In this document: positions 1-8,047 of the stretch, in pieces | How positions within the stretch are numbered: position 1 is the stretch's first letter | Layout of the letters: each line of letters starts with the position of its first letter | Origin: Paraburkholderia sp. BL9I2N2 | GTDB taxonomy: Bacteria; Pseudomonadota; Gammaproteobacteria; Burkholderiales; Burkholderiaceae | Direction: 5' to 3' | DNA: 64,000 nucleotides | Assembly (NCBI RefSeq): GCF_004339745.1 | Contig: NZ_SMGP01000001.1 | Coordinates: 620,001 to 684,000, forward strand | Translations under genes and position numbers: made by a program | The notes under the pieces: generated by a model | The model's input: only the letters and a program-made list of their open reading frames with translations | Told to the model about the DNA's origin: nothing | The model's database searches: none

Positions 1-184
1 ATTCACCGTGCTGGCCGTGCATCATCAGGTGTCGCCGCCGACGATCAACATCTTCAACCAGGATCCCGAGTGCGACCTGGACTACTGCGCCAACACCGCG
101 CGGGAGATGAAGATCGACGTCGCGCTGAAGAACTCGTTCGGGTTCGGCGGCACGAACGGCACGCTGGTCTTCAAGCGCGCCTGA
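1..184 (+). CDS. fabF: 3-oxoacyl-[acyl-carrier-protein] synthase II, C-terminal end (partial)
   Basis: Only the last ~60 codons are present; the 5' part lies before the window and the frame runs from base 2. The encoded end carries [17 protein letters not shown] and [15 protein letters not shown], the hallmark C-terminus of FabF/KAS II, including the FGFGGTN loop that closes the active site. FabF elongates acyl-ACP with malonyl-ACP in cytoplasmic type II fatty acid synthesis. A position just before a YgfX-like gene and rpoE is the arrangement expected in Burkholderiaceae. The family call is secure from these motifs, although FabB shares some of them. Confidence 0.9.
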   Translation, partial: FTVLAVHHQVSPPTINIFNQDPECDLDYCANTAREMKIDVALKNSFGFGGTNGTLVFKRA

Positions 185-198
185 TCGCCTGATCGTTG

Positions 199-684
199 GT
201 GACGCGCCAGTCGACGGCGCCGGCTCTGCCGGCGCTTTCCCCTGAATCGGCCACGCCCGACGGAGCGCCGCAGCGGATTGCGCTGCGGCGCTCCGTCGCC
301 ATCTGGGCTGCAATGGGGGTTTTCGTTGTGGCGGCGACTTTGGCCGTCTTTGCTTGCCTCGCGCCGCATCTGGGTGCGTGGCAAGCAGTTCCGTTGACGC
401 TCGCCGTGTGGGCGTGGCTCGCGCTTTGCGCGCTCCGGTATGAGCGCGCGCGGCCCGTCGCGCTGAAAATCGGGCCGGACGACTTGTCCGTCTGGGGTCG
501 TACCGGCGCGTTACTGGCGCAAGGCCGCATCGCCGGTTGCTCGCAGTGGAGCGGCCGCTTGCTGATTCTGGCGCTGATGCCGGACCAGGGGCGCTCGCGC
601 ACTTTGCTGCTTGCCGCCGACGCACTCCCGGCCCCCATCTTCCGGGAACTGGCCGTGCTGGGCCGGCGTGGCGCCGGCGCCTGA
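199..684 (+). CDS. YgfX/CptA-like small membrane protein
   Basis: About 161 residues. An N-terminal arm is followed by two adjacent membrane helices (roughly residues 30-55 and 58-75, the second rich in Trp and Leu), then a soluble tail with the pattern LLILALMPDQGRSRTLLL-ADALPAPIFRELAVL. Two N-terminal helices with a GRSRTLLLLPDAL-like tail are the layout of the YgfX (CptA) family, best known from E. coli as an inner-membrane partner of SdhE/YgfY. No YgfY/SdhE gene is beside it here. The start is GTG at 199 or TTG at 196; neither has a convincing ribosome site. It lies 14 bases after fabF and ends just before the repeats upstream of rpoE. Family assignment is by pattern only. Confidence 0.6.
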   Translation: MTRQSTAPALPALSPESATPDGAPQRIALRRSVAIWAAMGVFVVAATLAVFACLAPHLGAWQAVPLTLAVWAWLALCALRYERARPVALKIGPDDLSVWGRTGALLAQGRIAGCSQWSGRLLILALMPDQGRSRTLLLAADALPAPIFRELAVLGRRGAGA

Positions 685-720
685 CTGTAACGACTGTAAC
701 CGCTGTTACCGGCGTAACGT
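685..720 (+). promoter_or_regulatory. Four 9-bp direct repeats (GTAAC core) upstream of rpoE
   Basis: Four consecutive 9-base units start at 685, 694, 703 and 712: CTGTAACGA, CTGTAACCG, CTGTTACCG and GCGTAACGT. The pentamer GTAAC (once GTTAC) recurs every 9 bases, and the middle copies also form a short inverted repeat. A TACAAT hexamer at 740-745 could be a -10 element for rpoE, with no clear -35. The first repeat touches the stop codon of the preceding gene. Direct repeats with near-helical spacing suggest an operator, but the binding protein is unknown. Confidence 0.4.
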
Positions 721-785
721 GCCCAGATGACGGGAACGCTACAATGGTGCCCCGCCATGCGCCCTATAGTTAACGGATTTATCAG

Positions 786-1385
786 GTGAGCGAAAAAGAA
801 ATTGATCAGGTGCTGGTCGAGCGCGTCCAGAAGGGCGACAAGGCCGCGTTCGAGCTTCTGGTCTCCAAATACCACCGCAAGATTCTCCGGCTGATCTCGC
901 GCCTCGTGCGGGACCCCGCCGAAGTGGAAGACGTGGCTCAGGACGCCTTTATCAAGGCGTATCGGGCATTGCCGCAGTTTCGCGGCGAATCGGCCTTTTA
1001 TACGTGGTTGTACCGGATTGCCGTCAACACGGCAAAGAACTACCTTGCGACCCAAGGGCGGCGCGCGCCGACCTCGACCGAGGCAGATGCTGAAGAAGCT
1101 GAAACTTTCTCGGACGCGGACCAACTAAGGGATATCAACACGCCTGAGTCGATGTTGATGAGCAAGCAGATCGCTGAGACGGTCAATGCTGCGATGGCGG
1201 TTTTACCGGAAGAGTTGCGCACCGCCATTACTCTTCGTGAAATTGAAGGTTTGAGCTACGAGGAAATCGCTGAGATGATGGGTTGCCCAATTGGCACAGT
1301 CAGATCACGAATTTTCCGCGCTCGCGAAGCCATTGCGGCAAAATTGCGTCCGTTGCTTGACACACCTGAAGGCAAACGCTGGTAA
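786..1385 (+). CDS. rpoE: RNA polymerase sigma-E factor (RpoE/AlgU)
   Basis: 199 residues, the normal size for an ECF sigma factor. Region 2 reads FELLVSKYHRKILRLISRLV then EDVAQDAFIKAYRALPQF with FYTWLYRIAVN; region 4 reads LPEELRTAITLREIEGLSYEEIAEMMGCPIGTVRSRIFRARE, a typical helix-turn-helix for the -35 element. The start is GTG at 786. It is followed by rseA and rseB, so the gene is the envelope-stress sigma factor (AlgU in Pseudomonas), held by its anti-sigma factor until periplasmic misfolding triggers proteolysis. Expression is probably autoregulated; I did not find a convincing GGAACTT-type sigma-E promoter, only a possible TACAAT at 740. Confidence 0.95.
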   Translation: MSEKEIDQVLVERVQKGDKAAFELLVSKYHRKILRLISRLVRDPAEVEDVAQDAFIKAYRALPQFRGESAFYTWLYRIAVNTAKNYLATQGRRAPTSTEADAEEAETFSDADQLRDINTPESMLMSKQIAETVNAAMAVLPEELRTAITLREIEGLSYEEIAEMMGCPIGTVRSRIFRAREAIAAKLRPLLDTPEGKRW

Positions 1386-1468
1386 ACCACCAGCCTGCCG
1401 AACGGAGCGCGGGTGCAATATCTGGATTAGTGGTGTCACTACGGGGTATTTGTAAGATGGGGAGCATC

Positions 1469-2101
1469 ATGGGGTCGGTCTCGATGCAATCGCAAGCCAG
1501 CTCGCGCGGCGAGCGTCTGTCCGCTTTTGTCGACGGTGAGCTGTTCGGCGAAGAGCATCTGAATCTGGAAACGTTTATTTCCGGGCTGAATGGCGAGGAT
1601 CGCACCGCCTGGTCGAGCTATCACCTGATCGGCGACGCGTTGCGTTCCGACGATCTGGCGGTCAGCCCGGCGGCGAGCAGCGCGTTCCTGAACGGTTTTG
1701 CCGCGCGTTTCGACAACGAGCCGCACGTGCTGGCGCCTGCCGCCATGCCGGTCGCGCGTCGTTTGCTGGCGCTGCGCCGCCGTGTCGTGCCGGCCTTTGC
1801 CGTCGCAGCCGCCGCCGCCACGCTGACGTGGATCGTCGTCCCGCAACTGCAAGGCGTGCCGGGCGGTCCGGGCACGGCGCAACTCGCGTCGGCCCAGTCG
1901 CATGGCGACGCGCTGCAACGTGTGGCCATGGCTTCGGTGCCGGCGGCTACGGTCCAGCCGGCCGTGCAGGACGCCAACATCATTCGTGACGCCAGTCTCG
2001 ACCAGTATCTGGAAGCTCACCAGCAATTCGCGCAACAACCGGTCATGCCGGGCTCGATGCCGCTGATTCGCGCTGCCGCAGTCTCTACGCAAGGCCAATA
2101 G
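1469..2101 (+). CDS. rseA: Anti-sigma-E factor RseA (MucA)
   Basis: About 210 residues. The N-terminal cytoplasmic part has the RseA signature GERLSAFVDGELF and AWSSYHLIGDALR, which binds the sigma factor. A single membrane helix follows (AFAVAAAAATLTWIVV, about residues 105-125), and the C-terminal periplasmic part ends in QQPVMPGSMPLIRA. Starts are possible at 1430 (GTG), 1457 (ATG) and 1469 (ATG); 1469 has a GGGGAG ribosome site a few bases before and begins nearest the conserved domain. The product tethers RpoE at the inner membrane and is cut by regulated proteolysis. It lies 83 bases after rpoE and runs almost directly into rseB. Confidence 0.88.
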   Translation: MGSVSMQSQASSRGERLSAFVDGELFGEEHLNLETFISGLNGEDRTAWSSYHLIGDALRSDDLAVSPAASSAFLNGFAARFDNEPHVLAPAAMPVARRLLALRRRVVPAFAVAAAAATLTWIVVPQLQGVPGGPGTAQLASAQSHGDALQRVAMASVPAATVQPAVQDANIIRDASLDQYLEAHQQFAQQPVMPGSMPLIRAAAVSTQGQ

Positions 2102-2105
2102 TTTG

Positions 2106-3149
2106 ATGCAGACTCCGCGGTTGAATAAAACGACTATCTGGGGGCGGCTGCCGGCATTTCTTTTCTGCGCAGCCGTATTGTTGTCCGCTACACCGCGGGT
2201 CTTTGCCCAAACCGACGATCCGCTCGTCGCCCGTCGCACGGCTGCGGATCTGCTCGATCGCATCCATCAGGCCGCGCAACAGCAGAATTACGAGGGCGCG
2301 TTCGTCTACCAGCGCGGCAATTACGTTCAGACTTCGCGGATCGCGCACTATGCGACCCGCTCGGACGGCGAATTCGAGCAACTCGAAAGCCTCGACGGCA
2401 AGCCGCGCAAAATGCTGCGTCATAACGAAGAGCTCTACACGTTCGTGCCAGAGCGGCATCTGTGCGTCGTCGAGAAGCGTCAGAACAAAGATTCGTTCCC
2501 CGCGCTGCTGGCCGTGAGTGGCGAGCAGGTGCTGTCGGTTTACGAGCCCAAGCTGCTCGGCGACGACCGCGTCGCGGGCGTCGACAGCCAGGTGATCGAA
2601 CTCGATCCGAAAGACGCGTATCGCTTCGCCTACAAGCTGTGGGCGGACAAGAAGACCGGCCTCCTGCTGCGTGCCCAAACGCTCGACCCGAATGGCCAGG
2701 TGCTCGAGCAACTGTCCTTTTCGCAGATTCGCATCGGCGTGCCGGTCGACAAGGCCGGCATCGTCAGCGGTATTCGTAATACCGCGGGTTGGACAGTGGT
2801 GCGTCCGCCCGTCGAGCCGGTCGACATGGCCGCGCAAGGCTGGCAGATCACGCCGACGGTGCCGGGCTTCCGTAAGATTCGTGAACTGCGCCGGCCCATG
2901 GCCGCGCGCGATCCGGGCCAGCCGACTATTCCGGTGGACCAGGCGGTGTTCTCCGATGGCCTCGCGGCCATTTCGGTGTTCGTCGAACCGGTCGAGAACA
3001 ACACGCGCAAGGAAGGCGCGGGAAGCAGCGGCGCCACGCACGTGCTCGTCAAGCGTCGCGGCGACTTCTGGATTACTCTGCTTGGTGAAGTGCCCCAGAC
3101 CACATTACAGCAATTTGCGTCTGCCATAGAATACAAGGCTCCGAAGTAA
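2106..3149 (+). CDS. rseB: Sigma-E regulatory protein RseB/MucB
   Basis: 347 residues. A signal peptide (LPAFLFCAAVLLSATPRVFA, cleavage after FAQ) is followed by a MucB/RseB N-terminal lipoprotein-sensing domain (TAADLLDRIHQAAQQQNYEG, FVYQRGN) and a C-terminal domain ending with VKRRGDFWITLLGEVP. It binds RseA in the periplasm and shields it from DegS cleavage. The ATG at 2106 is preferred over the in-frame TTG at 2103. It lies 4 bases after the rseA stop, so the two are translationally close and certainly one operon. Confidence 0.92.
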   Translation: MQTPRLNKTTIWGRLPAFLFCAAVLLSATPRVFAQTDDPLVARRTAADLLDRIHQAAQQQNYEGAFVYQRGNYVQTSRIAHYATRSDGEFEQLESLDGKPRKMLRHNEELYTFVPERHLCVVEKRQNKDSFPALLAVSGEQVLSVYEPKLLGDDRVAGVDSQVIELDPKDAYRFAYKLWADKKTGLLLRAQTLDPNGQVLEQLSFSQIRIGVPVDKAGIVSGIRNTAGWTVVRPPVEPVDMAAQGWQITPTVPGFRKIRELRRPMAARDPGQPTIPVDQAVFSDGLAAISVFVEPVENNTRKEGAGSSGATHVLVKRRGDFWITLLGEVPQTTLQQFASAIEYKAPK

Positions 3150-3184
3150 TCCTCCGAATCCTGAATCCCTCGGCTTGCTACGAT

Positions 3185-4702
3185 ATGACGACTTTCTCGG
3201 TGCGCAAATTTCTCGCGGCCGCGGTGGTAGCGGCGTGTTTGCCGCTCGTGCCGCATATGGCGTCGGCGGCTCCCGCCGCCAATCTGCCCGACTTCACTGA
3301 TCTGGTCGACAAGGTCGGCCCGGCGGTCGTCAACATTCGCACGACTACACGCGTCTCGAACAGCGGTGCTCGCGGCGGCCTGCCGCCAGGTATGGACGAC
3401 GGCGACATGTCGGAATTTTTTCGGCGCTTCTTCGGCATTCCGTTGCCGCAGTCGCCACAATCGCCGGGTTCGCCAGGCACGCCGCGCGGCGGTGACAACG
3501 GCGGCAGTGGCGGCAGCCAGGACACGCCGGATAACAGCGACGCCGAGCAAAACAGCGGCGTCGGCTCCGGCTTCATCCTGTCGGCGGACGGCTACGTGAT
3601 GACCAACGCGCACGTCGTCGACGACGCGGACACCATTTACGTCACGCTCACCGACAAGCGCGAATTCAAGGCGAAGCTGATCGGCGTGGACGATCGGACC
3701 GACGTTGCCGTTGTGAAGATCAGTGCCGCGAATCTGCCAACCATCACGATCGGCGACTCGAACAAGGTGCGCGTGGGCGAGTGGGTGGTCGCGATCGGCT
3801 CGCCATTCGGTCTCGAGAACACGGTGACGGCCGGCATCGTCAGCGCGAAGGGGCGCGATACGGGCGACTATCTGCCGTTCATTCAGACCGACGTGGCTGT
3901 CAATCCTGGCAATTCGGGCGGTCCGCTGATCAACATGCAGGGCGAGGTGATCGGGATCAACTCGCAGATCTATAGTCGCACCGGCGGTTTCATGGGCATC
4001 TCGTTCGCGATTCCGATCGACGAGGCCATGCGCGTGGCCGATCAGTTGAAGGCGTCGGGCAAGGTCGTGCGCGGCCGGATCGCGGTGGCGATCGGCGAAG
4101 TGACCAAAGACGTGGCCGACTCGCTCGGCCTGCCGAAGGCGCAGGGCGCGCTGGTGAGCAGCGTCGAACCGGGCGGCCCGGCGGACAAAGCGGGCGTGCA
4201 GCCGGGCGACATCATCCTGAAGTTCAACGGCCATTCGGTCGATACGGCAACGGATCTGCCGCGCATGGTCGGCGACACGAAGCCGGGCACCAAGTCGACG
4301 ATCACGATCTGGCGCAAGGGCCAGACGCGCGATCTGCCGGTGACGATCGCCGAGATGCAGCCGGATAAATCGGCCAAGGCGGATCAGAAGAAGCCGCAGC
4401 CGCCGAAGCAGCGCGCCACGAACGCGCTGGGTGTGGCCGTCAGCGATATCCCGGCCGATCAGCTGAAGGCGCTGAAGCTGCGCAACGGCGTGCAGATCGA
4501 CGCCGTGGACGGTCCCGCAGCACGCGTCGGCTTGCAAAAGGGCGACATCATTCTGCGGGTGGGCGATACGGACATCACCAGCGCGAAGCAGTTCGACGAA
4601 GTGAGCTCGCACCTCGATTCGCAAAAGATGGTCGCGCTGCTGGTTCGCCGCGGCGAGAACACGCAGTTCGTGCCGGTCCGCCCGCGCAGCGTCCAAAAAT
4701 GA
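3185..4702 (+). CDS. mucD: Periplasmic serine endoprotease MucD (DegP/HtrA family)
   Basis: 505 residues. A signal peptide (FLAAAVVAACLPLVPHMASA) precedes a trypsin-like domain with catalytic His143 (MTNAHVVDD), Asp173 (DRTDVAVVKI) and Ser244 (NPGNSGGPLIN). Two PDZ domains follow, at about 275-375 and 410-500 (VQPGDIILKFNG and LQKGDIILRVGD). A Gly/Ser/Pro-rich loop at about residues 85-120 sits in the usual LA-loop position. The product degrades or refolds damaged periplasmic proteins and dampens sigma-E signalling. Its place after rseB matches the algU-mucABD layout. Its stop overlaps the next gene by ATGA. Confidence 0.95.
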   Translation: MTTFSVRKFLAAAVVAACLPLVPHMASAAPAANLPDFTDLVDKVGPAVVNIRTTTRVSNSGARGGLPPGMDDGDMSEFFRRFFGIPLPQSPQSPGSPGTPRGGDNGGSGGSQDTPDNSDAEQNSGVGSGFILSADGYVMTNAHVVDDADTIYVTLTDKREFKAKLIGVDDRTDVAVVKISAANLPTITIGDSNKVRVGEWVVAIGSPFGLENTVTAGIVSAKGRDTGDYLPFIQTDVAVNPGNSGGPLINMQGEVIGINSQIYSRTGGFMGISFAIPIDEAMRVADQLKASGKVVRGRIAVAIGEVTKDVADSLGLPKAQGALVSSVEPGGPADKAGVQPGDIILKFNGHSVDTATDLPRMVGDTKPGTKSTITIWRKGQTRDLPVTIAEMQPDKSAKADQKKPQPPKQRATNALGVAVSDIPADQLKALKLRNGVQIDAVDGPAARVGLQKGDIILRVGDTDITSAKQFDEVSSHLDSQKMVALLVRRGENTQFVPVRPRSVQK

Positions 4703-4962
4703 CGAAGGCGGCGCCGCTCACGCTCTACGGGCGCGCGTGGTGCCACCTTTGCGACGACATGCGTGCCGCGCTCGAGCCCTTGCTGGTCGAGTTTGGCGCG
4801 CAGGTCGAGGTGATCGACGTCGACGCCGATCCGACACTGGAAGCTCGTTACAACGAACTGGTGCCGGTTCTGGTCTGCGACGGCGTCGAACTGTGTCACT
4901 ATCACCTCGATGAAGCGCGGGTTCGTGCCGCGCTCGCCACACGGGTTGCGGCGACGCCCTGA
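4699..4962 (+). CDS. Glutaredoxin-family (DUF836-like) thiol protein
   Basis: 87 residues with a compact thioredoxin fold: LTLYGRAWCHLCDDMRAAL carries a CxxC redox motif (CHLC), followed by EVIDVDADPTLEARYNELVPVLVCDG, which holds the cis-proline of the fold (VPVL). This is the short glutaredoxin/DUF836 type. The ATG overlaps the mucD stop by four bases (ATGA), so it is translationally coupled to the protease gene. The substrate is unknown. A C-terminal neighbour of mucD and lepA is usual in Burkholderiaceae. Confidence 0.8.
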   Translation: MTKAAPLTLYGRAWCHLCDDMRAALEPLLVEFGAQVEVIDVDADPTLEARYNELVPVLVCDGVELCHYHLDEARVRAALATRVAATP

Positions 4963-5085
4963 GCTTGGCTCAAGGGTTCGAACACAGCGCCAACGCCGCG
5001 CCGTTCACACCACGTTTCACGCCTCTCCCGAGCCGTCTTTTCCGCCCGAGCTTCGCAAGATGCGCCGGGCGATAGCCTTTTCGGC

Positions 5086-5151
5086 TAAAATAGATAGGTT
5101 TTTCACCTACTTACAAGGCGTGCTCCGCTATTGTCCGAGCGCGCCTTTTTT
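5086..5151 (+). promoter_or_regulatory. Possible -10 box and terminator-like hairpin in the lepA leader
   Basis: TAAAAT at 5086-5091 is a plausible -10 element without a clear -35. About 25 bases later, AAGGCGTGCTC (5115-5125) pairs with GAGCGCGCCTT (5137-5147, one G-U and one bulge), followed at once by a T run to 5151. This is a good intrinsic terminator by sequence and lies only 16 bases before the lepA ATG. It may simply end the mucD operon transcript, or act on a leader RNA that starts just before it. Confidence 0.5.
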
Positions 5152-5167
5152 GCTTGATCGGCACTGA

Positions 5168-6961
5168 ATGGATCATATTCGTAACTTCTCGATCATTGCG
5201 CACATCGACCATGGCAAGTCGACGCTCGCCGATCGCATCATCCAGATTTGCGGCGGCCTGTCCGACCGCGAGATGGAATCTCAAGTGCTCGATTCGATGG
5301 ATCTCGAACGCGAGCGCGGCATCACGATCAAGGCACAAACCGCCGCACTGACATACAAGGCCCGTGACGGGCAAGTCTACAACCTGAACATGATCGACAC
5401 GCCGGGCCACGTCGACTTCTCATACGAAGTCAGCCGCTCGCTGTCCGCATGCGAAGGCGCGCTTCTGGTCGTCGACGCGAGCCAGGGCGTGGAAGCGCAA
5501 ACTGTCGCCAACTGCTACACGGCGATCGAACTCGGCGTCGACGTGATTCCGGTGCTCAACAAGATCGACCTGCCGGCGGCAAATCCTGAAAACGCAATCG
5601 CCGAAATCGAAGACGTGATCGGCATCGACGCAACCGACGCGACGCATTGCAGCGCGAAGACCGGCCTCGGCGTCGAAGACGTGCTCGAAGCGCTGATCGC
5701 CAAAGTGCCGCCGCCCAAGGGCGATCCGGAAGCGCCGTTGCAGGCGCTGATCATCGACTCGTGGTTCGACAACTACGTCGGCGTCGTGATGCTGGTGCGC
5801 ATCGTCAACGGCACGCTGCGTCCCAAGGACAAGATCCGCATGATGGCGACCGGCGCGCAGTATCCGGTCGAGCACGTCGGCGTGTTCACGCCGAAGTCGA
5901 AGAATCTCGAATCGCTGTCGGCCGGGCAGGTGGGCTTCATCATCGCCGGCATCAAGGAATTGGCCGCGGCGAAGGTGGGCGACACCGTCACGCTGGTGAA
6001 CCGTCCGGCGCCCGAACCGCTGCCGGGTTTCAAGGAAGTGAAGCCGCAGGTGTTCGCCGGCCTCTATCCGGTCGAAGCGAACCAGTACGACGCGCTGCGC
6101 GATTCGCTGGAAAAGCTGAAGCTGAACGACGCCTCGCTGATGTACGAGCCGGAAGTGTCGCAAGCACTTGGTTTCGGTTTCCGCTGCGGCTTCCTCGGGC
6201 TGCTGCACATGGAGATCGTGCAGGAACGTCTCGAGCGCGAGTTCGACATGGACCTGATCACCACGGCGCCGACCGTGGTGTACGAAGTCCTGCAACGCGA
6301 CGGCACGACCATCATGGTCGAGAATCCGGCCAAGATGCCGGAGCCGTCGAAGATCGAAGAAGTGCGCGAACCGATCGTCACCGTGAATCTGTACATGCCG
6401 CAAGACTACGTCGGCTCGGTGATCACGCTGTGTACGCAAAAGCGCGGCACGCAGATCAACATGCAGTATCACGGCCGTCAGGTGCAGTTGACCTACGAAA
6501 TCCCAATGGGCGAGGTCGTGCTCGATTTCTTCGACCGTCTGAAGTCGATTTCGCGCGGCTATGCGTCGATGGATTACGAGTTCAAGGAATACCGCGCGGC
6601 CGACGTCGTGAAGGTCGACATGCTGATCAACGGCGACAAGGTCGACGCGCTGTCGGTCATCGTGCACCGTTCGCAAAGCCAGTATCGCGGCCGCGAAGTG
6701 GCGTCGAAAATGCGTGAACTGATTCCGCGTCAAATGTACGACGTCGCGATTCAGGCCACCATCGGCGCGAACATTATCGCGCGCGAGAACATTAAAGCGT
6801 TGCGTAAGAACGTGCTGGCAAAATGCTACGGCGGCGACATTTCTCGTAAGAAGAAGCTGCTGGAAAAGCAAAAGGCAGGCAAGAAGCGAATGAAGCAGGT
6901 GGGATCGGTCGAGATTCCGCAAGAGGCTTTCCTCGCGATCCTGCGTGTCGAAGACAAATAA
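5168..6961 (+). CDS. lepA: Elongation factor 4 (LepA), ribosome back-translocating GTPase
   Basis: 597 residues, the family length. GTPase motifs are all present: AHIDHGKST (G1), RGITIKAQ (G2), DTPGHVDF (G3), NKIDLP (G4) and SAKTG (G5). EF-G-like domains II, III and V follow, and the LepA-specific C-terminal domain ([19 protein letters not shown] region) closes the protein. It acts at the ribosome. The start ATG at 5168 lies directly after the leader hairpin and lacks a strong ribosome site. lepB follows 18 bases after, as in most proteobacteria. Confidence 0.97.
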   Translation: MDHIRNFSIIAHIDHGKSTLADRIIQICGGLSDREMESQVLDSMDLERERGITIKAQTAALTYKARDGQVYNLNMIDTPGHVDFSYEVSRSLSACEGALLVVDASQGVEAQTVANCYTAIELGVDVIPVLNKIDLPAANPENAIAEIEDVIGIDATDATHCSAKTGLGVEDVLEALIAKVPPPKGDPEAPLQALIIDSWFDNYVGVVMLVRIVNGTLRPKDKIRMMATGAQYPVEHVGVFTPKSKNLESLSAGQVGFIIAGIKELAAAKVGDTVTLVNRPAPEPLPGFKEVKPQVFAGLYPVEANQYDALRDSLEKLKLNDASLMYEPEVSQALGFGFRCGFLGLLHMEIVQERLEREFDMDLITTAPTVVYEVLQRDGTTIMVENPAKMPEPSKIEEVREPIVTVNLYMPQDYVGSVITLCTQKRGTQINMQYHGRQVQLTYEIPMGEVVLDFFDRLKSISRGYASMDYEFKEYRAADVVKVDMLINGDKVDALSVIVHRSQSQYRGREVASKMRELIPRQMYDVAIQATIGANIIARENIKALRKNVLAKCYGGDISRKKKLLEKQKAGKKRMKQVGSVEIPQEAFLAILRVEDK

Positions 6962-6979
6962 GACGAACAACGGAACCCT

Positions 6980-7873
6980 ATGAATTTTGCGCTGATTCTT
7001 TTTGTGCTCGTCATTTTGACGGGCGTCGCATGGGTCGCAGACAAACTGGTTTTCATGCCGCAACGGCGCCGCGCGGCGGAAGCCGCGGTCGCCGAGTTCG
7101 ACCGCCAGCAGGCACGCATCGGCGAGCGTTTCGCCGACGAAAACGCGGCGCAAACGCGCGCGCGTCTGCGTGACGACAAGCTGCGTCAACCGTGGTGGCT
7201 CGAGTATTCAGCGAGCTTTTTCCCGGTGATTCTGGTGGTGTTCGTGGTGCGCTCGTTCGTGGTCGAGCCGTTCAAGATTCCTTCGGGTTCGATGGTGCCG
7301 ACGCTGCTGGTGGGCGACTTCATCCTCGTGAATAAATTCGACTACGGCATCCGTCTGCCGATCACCAACACGAAGATCACCGAAGGCCGTCCGCTCCAAC
7401 GCGGCGACGTGGTGGTGTTCCGCTACCCGAAAGACGAATCGGTCGACTACATCAAGCGCGTGATCGGCCTGCCGGGCGACACCGTCGCGTATCAGGACAA
7501 GCAGCTCACGATCAACGGCAAGCCGGTGCCGGAAACGCCGCTGCCCGATTACCTCGACGACGAACGCATGGGTTACGCGAAGCAGTTCGAAGAAGATATC
7601 GACGGCCGCAAGAACGCGATTCTGAACAATTCGGCCGTGCCGCCGTTCATCGTCGGCGCCGAAGATTATCCGTATCGCGATAACTGCACGTACAACGCAC
7701 GCGGCGTGATCTGCAAGGTGCCGCCGGGCAACTACTTCATGATGGGCGACAACCGCGATAACAGCGCGGACAGCCGTTATTGGGGCTTCGCGCCGGACAA
7801 GAATATCGTCGGCCGCGCGTTTTTTATCTGGATGAACTTCAGCAATCTGAAACGCATCGGCTCATTCAACTGA
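6980..7873 (+). CDS. lepB: Signal peptidase I
   Basis: 297 residues. An N-terminal membrane helix (ALILFVLVILTGVAWVA), a cytoplasmic charged loop and a second helix (FFPVILVVFVVRSFVV) precede the catalytic periplasmic domain. The nucleophile Ser104 is in PSGSMVPTL and the general base Lys159 in YIKRVIGLPGD; the C-terminal box MGDNRDNSADSRYWG is intact. It removes signal peptides from exported proteins at the inner membrane. It lies between lepA and rnc, the standard order. Confidence 0.97.
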   Translation: MNFALILFVLVILTGVAWVADKLVFMPQRRRAAEAAVAEFDRQQARIGERFADENAAQTRARLRDDKLRQPWWLEYSASFFPVILVVFVVRSFVVEPFKIPSGSMVPTLLVGDFILVNKFDYGIRLPITNTKITEGRPLQRGDVVVFRYPKDESVDYIKRVIGLPGDTVAYQDKQLTINGKPVPETPLPDYLDDERMGYAKQFEEDIDGRKNAILNNSAVPPFIVGAEDYPYRDNCTYNARGVICKVPPGNYFMMGDNRDNSADSRYWGFAPDKNIVGRAFFIWMNFSNLKRIGSFN

Positions 7874-8047
7874 GTTCGCGTGCGTCGATTGCACGACACG
7901 CCGCGCGGTTGGCCTTCACCAGGTCACGTGAGCCGCGGCGTGTTATCACGCTACTTTAAGATCCCGCGGTAACGTCGCTTCACCACGCTTTTTCCGCTGG
8001 CCGTCCCGCGTTTTCGCCGGGTCTGGCGCCCGCGTTATACTCTGCCC

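Noticed and set aside
2630..4696. Antisense open frame of 688 residues opposite mucD
   Set aside because: His/Arg/Asp-rich composition that follows from the codon pattern of mucD in high-GC DNA; no ribosome site or recognisable domain.
5420..7189. Antisense open frame of 589 residues opposite lepA and lepB
   Set aside because: Opposite two well-supported genes and dominated by Arg, His, Asp and Val; a composition shadow.
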